Shown here in pieces: positions 22,977-24,860 of a stretch of DNA of 24,860 nucleotides. The stretch spans positions 1 through 24,860 of the forward strand of contig CAJTLB010000030.1 of the NCBI GenBank assembly GCA_910577045.1, given 5' to 3'. The notes beneath the pieces were generated by a model that did no database searches, was not told where the DNA came from, and worked only from the letters and a program-made list of their open reading frames with translations. This DNA is from an uncultured Lachnospiraceae bacterium. Its GTDB lineage: Bacteria > Bacillota > Clostridia > Lachnospirales > Lachnospiraceae. A program made the translations under genes and the position numbers. Each line of letters starts with the position of its first letter. Positions within the stretch are counted from its first letter, which is position 1.

Positions 22977-23169
22977 GAATAAATAGGTATTTAACAATCA
23001 ACAGCAAGGATTCCCCTTCCTTATAGGTAGGGAAAGGAATTGCCCAAAACAATTATAACGGCGGCAGCGGGAGGAGTGAAAGTGGTGTCCCGTGCTGTCA
23101 TAAGGCAATCCACACAATTGGCTCCTAACTGCCACGAGTGGAGTGAAACAAAATAAATAGGGTGGAAAG
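22977..23169 (+). other. Structured intergenic region before hemZ
   Basis: No gene is seen. An imperfect hairpin pairs ATTCCCCTTCC (23010-23020) with GGGAAAGGAAT (23030-23040). A second fold is closed by GGAATTGCC/GGCAATCC (23036-23044 and 23104-23111) and contains GGCAGC.GGGA/TCCC.GCTGTC (23063-23072 and 23088-23099). CCAC-GA-GTGG follows. It is not an obvious copy of elements A and B. No T-run terminator and no clear promoter were found, so hemZ may be transcribed through from relA. Confidence 0.55.
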
Positions 23170-24609
23170 ATGATAGGGATAGAGTTAAATGAAGAAAATT
23201 TTGAATATGATATTTATTCTTTAGTAAAGGCGTTTTATCCAGAAGAAGAAATTACAAGAGTAACAGAAGGAGAAGGCTGGGAAGGGTTCTTGGTTAAGGT
23301 GAATTACCAACTAGGCTTGGTAATGGTAGAAGTAACATCAGATAGCAAGGCAAGATTAACGGAAACAATAGAAATAAAGGGAATGGATCGGAAAGAAGTA
23401 AAAAGCACGTTAAAAAGGGCTCTTTATTCTATTCTTTCTGGTTTAACAAAAAAAACGCTTCCTTGGGGCACATTAACGGGGATCCGCCCAACAAAAATCC
23501 CATTTTCTATGCTTTTAGAGGGAAAAACAGAAGAAGAAATTGCTAGTTATATGCAGGAAACGTATTTGGCTGGAAAGGAAAAAACAGCGCTTAGTATAGA
23601 AATTGCTAAACGGGAGCAGGAGATTTTAAGGAACATTGATTATAAAGAAGGCTATAGTTTATATATAGGAATTCCATTTTGCCCTACTAGATGTTTATAT
23701 TGTTCGTTTACTTCTTACCCTCTTAAGGTATGGGAAAAACGAGTGGATTCTTATGTAGACGCATTGTGTAAGGAAATTGGCTTTGTAGCGGATAGGCTGA
23801 AGGGGAGGAAGTTAAATACATTATACATAGGAGGCGGGACTCCAACTACATTAACGGCAGGGCAAATGGAAAGGCTGCTTTTTGTTATAAGGGATAATTT
23901 TGATTTTTCTTTTAACCAAGAATTTACTGTAGAGGCAGGGCGCCCAGATAGTATAACGGAAGAAAAGCTTTTGGCATTGAAAAAATATGGGGTTAGCCGA
24001 ATTTCTATTAATCCTCAAACAATGAAACAGGAAACGTTGGATTTAATTGGGAGGAAGCATACAGTAGGGCAGGCAAAGGAAGCTTTTTACCTAGCAAGGA
24101 AATGTGGTTTTGACAATATTAATATGGATTTAATTAGCGGTTTGCCAGAGGAAAACCATAAGGATATGGAACATACCATGCAAGAGATTGCAGCATTAAA
24201 GCCAGATAGTGTGACAGTACATGCACTTGCCATTAAAAGGGCTTCTAGGTTAAATGAGTTATGGGAAGAGTACAAAGGCAGCATGGGCGTACTTCAGGAA
24301 GAGACCGCACAGATGATGGAACAGTATGCTAGGGAAATGGGGCTTTTGCCTTATTATTTATACCGCCAAAAGAATATGGCAGGAAATCTAGAAAATGTAG
24401 GTTATGCTGCGCCAGGGAAAGCAGGGATTTATAATATACTAATTATGGAGGAGAAACAGACCATAGTCGCCTGCGGAGCCGGTAGTATCTCGAAAAGGGT
24501 ATACCCTGACGGACGTATCGAAAGATGCGAAAATGTCAAGGATGTAACGTCTTTCATAGAAAGAATTGACGAAATGATTGAGAGAAAACGGAAACTTCTT
24601 GAGGATTAA
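23170..24609 (+). CDS. hemZ: Coproporphyrinogen III dehydrogenase-like radical SAM protein HemZ
   Basis: HemZ belongs to the HemN/HemW group of radical SAM enzymes. The iron-sulfur motif is CPTRCLYC (C171, C175, C178), preceded by the usual IGIPF. LYIGGGTPT and FTVEAGRPDSI then follow as SAM-binding segments. The N-terminal ~150 residues (IELNEENFEYD, PWGTLTGIRPTKIP) are specific to HemZ, so this is not HemN or HemW. At 479 residues it has normal length. In anaerobes without full haem synthesis its real substrate is unclear. From about 24451 the codons change to many C-ending ones (GTC, GCC, TGC, ATC, GAC) and CGN arginines, while the protein sequence (ACGAGSISKRV, DEMIERKRKLLED) stays HemZ-like. 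This suggests the 3' end was replaced. Confidence 0.92.
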   Translation: MIGIELNEENFEYDIYSLVKAFYPEEEITRVTEGEGWEGFLVKVNYQLGLVMVEVTSDSKARLTETIEIKGMDRKEVKSTLKRALYSILSGLTKKTLPWGTLTGIRPTKIPFSMLLEGKTEEEIASYMQETYLAGKEKTALSIEIAKREQEILRNIDYKEGYSLYIGIPFCPTRCLYCSFTSYPLKVWEKRVDSYVDALCKEIGFVADRLKGRKLNTLYIGGGTPTTLTAGQMERLLFVIRDNFDFSFNQEFTVEAGRPDSITEEKLLALKKYGVSRISINPQTMKQETLDLIGRKHTVGQAKEAFYLARKCGFDNINMDLISGLPEENHKDMEHTMQEIAALKPDSVTVHALAIKRASRLNELWEEYKGSMGVLQEETAQMMEQYAREMGLLPYYLYRQKNMAGNLENVGYAAPGKAGIYNILIMEEKQTIVACGAGSISKRVYPDGRIERCENVKDVTSFIERIDEMIERKRKLLED

Positions 24610-24695
24610 AAAGAGTTTTTGTTGTACATCAATTTTTTACCCAATGGTATTGAATAACACTTGGTGATGTAGAGGAACAACCTAATATAGCACCT

Positions 24696-24736
24696 AAAGG
24701 ACAATCTTATTCTAACGAAGAGGACTGTCCTTTTTT
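24696..24736 (+). terminator. Terminator between hemZ and the next gene
   Basis: An 8-bp stem AAAGGACA/TGTCCTTT (24696-24703 and 24726-24733) encloses a 22-nt loop that can pair further (TCTT/AAGA). It is followed by a T-run to 24736. Confidence 0.8.
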
Positions 24737-24772
24737 GTTATAGTCCAATCATCAAGAATGGAGGAAAAAAGT

Positions 24773-24860
24773 ATGAGTAGTACAGCGTTAGGAGCAGAGA
24801 AAGAAATTATTTTTATCAGCGATGCACATGAAAAATTCTACTATGAGAAATTGAAAGAGG
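24773..24860 (+). CDS. 5' end of a DUF6075-type mobile-element gene (partial)
   Basis: Only 29 codons are in the window. The protein begins MSSTALGAEKEIIF, then ISDAHEKFYYEKLKE. From memory this is the start of DUF6075 proteins, small genes carried by integrative and conjugative elements of gut Firmicutes. The start at 24773 follows GGAGG; an in-frame ATG at 24758 overlaps that ribosome site and is less likely. Function is unknown. Its position right after hemZ and a terminator suggests that a conjugative element begins here. Confidence 0.7.
   Translation, partial: MSSTALGAEKEIIFISDAHEKFYYEKLKE

Noticed and set aside
24624..24690. Possible riboswitch or T-box in the hemZ downstream gap
   Set aside because: TACATCA/TGATGTA with GTTG/CAAC can pair, but there is no T-box sequence, specifier loop or known riboswitch core. 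It may be part of the element junction.

Overview
The window looks like chromosomal DNA of a low-GC gut Clostridia, most probably Lachnospiraceae. The evidence is the combination of HemZ, bifunctional RelA, RecJ, an ATP-type PEP carboxykinase, a rubrerythrin, a SpoIID-like protein, strong AGGAGG ribosome sites, A/T-ending codons and canonical sigma-A promoters. No rRNA, tRNA or CRISPR array was seen. One structural RNA is clear: 6S RNA at about 8996-9224.

Layout. 1-1573: a minus-strand operon (small HTH protein plus a soluble eukaryotic-type Ser/Thr kinase) divergent from a small XRE regulator. 1654-4311: a rubrerythrin with metal-binding cysteine clusters at both ends, then a secreted protein with C-terminal cell-wall-binding repeats. 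4383-8291: a left-handed beta-helix protein, an RsmF-type rRNA m5C methyltransferase and pckA. 8445-11103: an orphan flagellar-operon (YvyF-like) zinc protein, 6S RNA, a SpoIID/LytB protein, and a convergent YihY/BrkB membrane protein. 12160-24609: a housekeeping block whose probable ancestral order is recJ-apt-relA-MBL hydrolase-hemZ.

Two insertions interrupt that block. Between recJ and apt lies a three-gene, promoter-led pectin-related group: a shortened GH105-like protein, a cytoplasmic GH28 polygalacturonase-type enzyme and a TIM-barrel sugar isomerase/epimerase-like protein. Between apt and relA lie an acetylesterase-like alpha/beta hydrolase and a small P-loop kinase-like gene.

The most unusual signal is noncoding. 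Two long imperfect palindromes (18603-18836 and 19586-19885) are diverged copies of one element in opposite orientation, flanking the P-loop gene. Their internal hairpins differ by compensatory base-pair changes and carry AGGAUG/GGAC-type loops like CsrA-binding sites. The second notable signal is at the right edge. The last ~50 codons of hemZ switch abruptly to a different codon style, and they are followed by the start of a gene I recognise as a DUF6075-type conjugative-element gene. This suggests a mobile element that integrates in the 3' end of hemZ and rebuilds its C-terminus.
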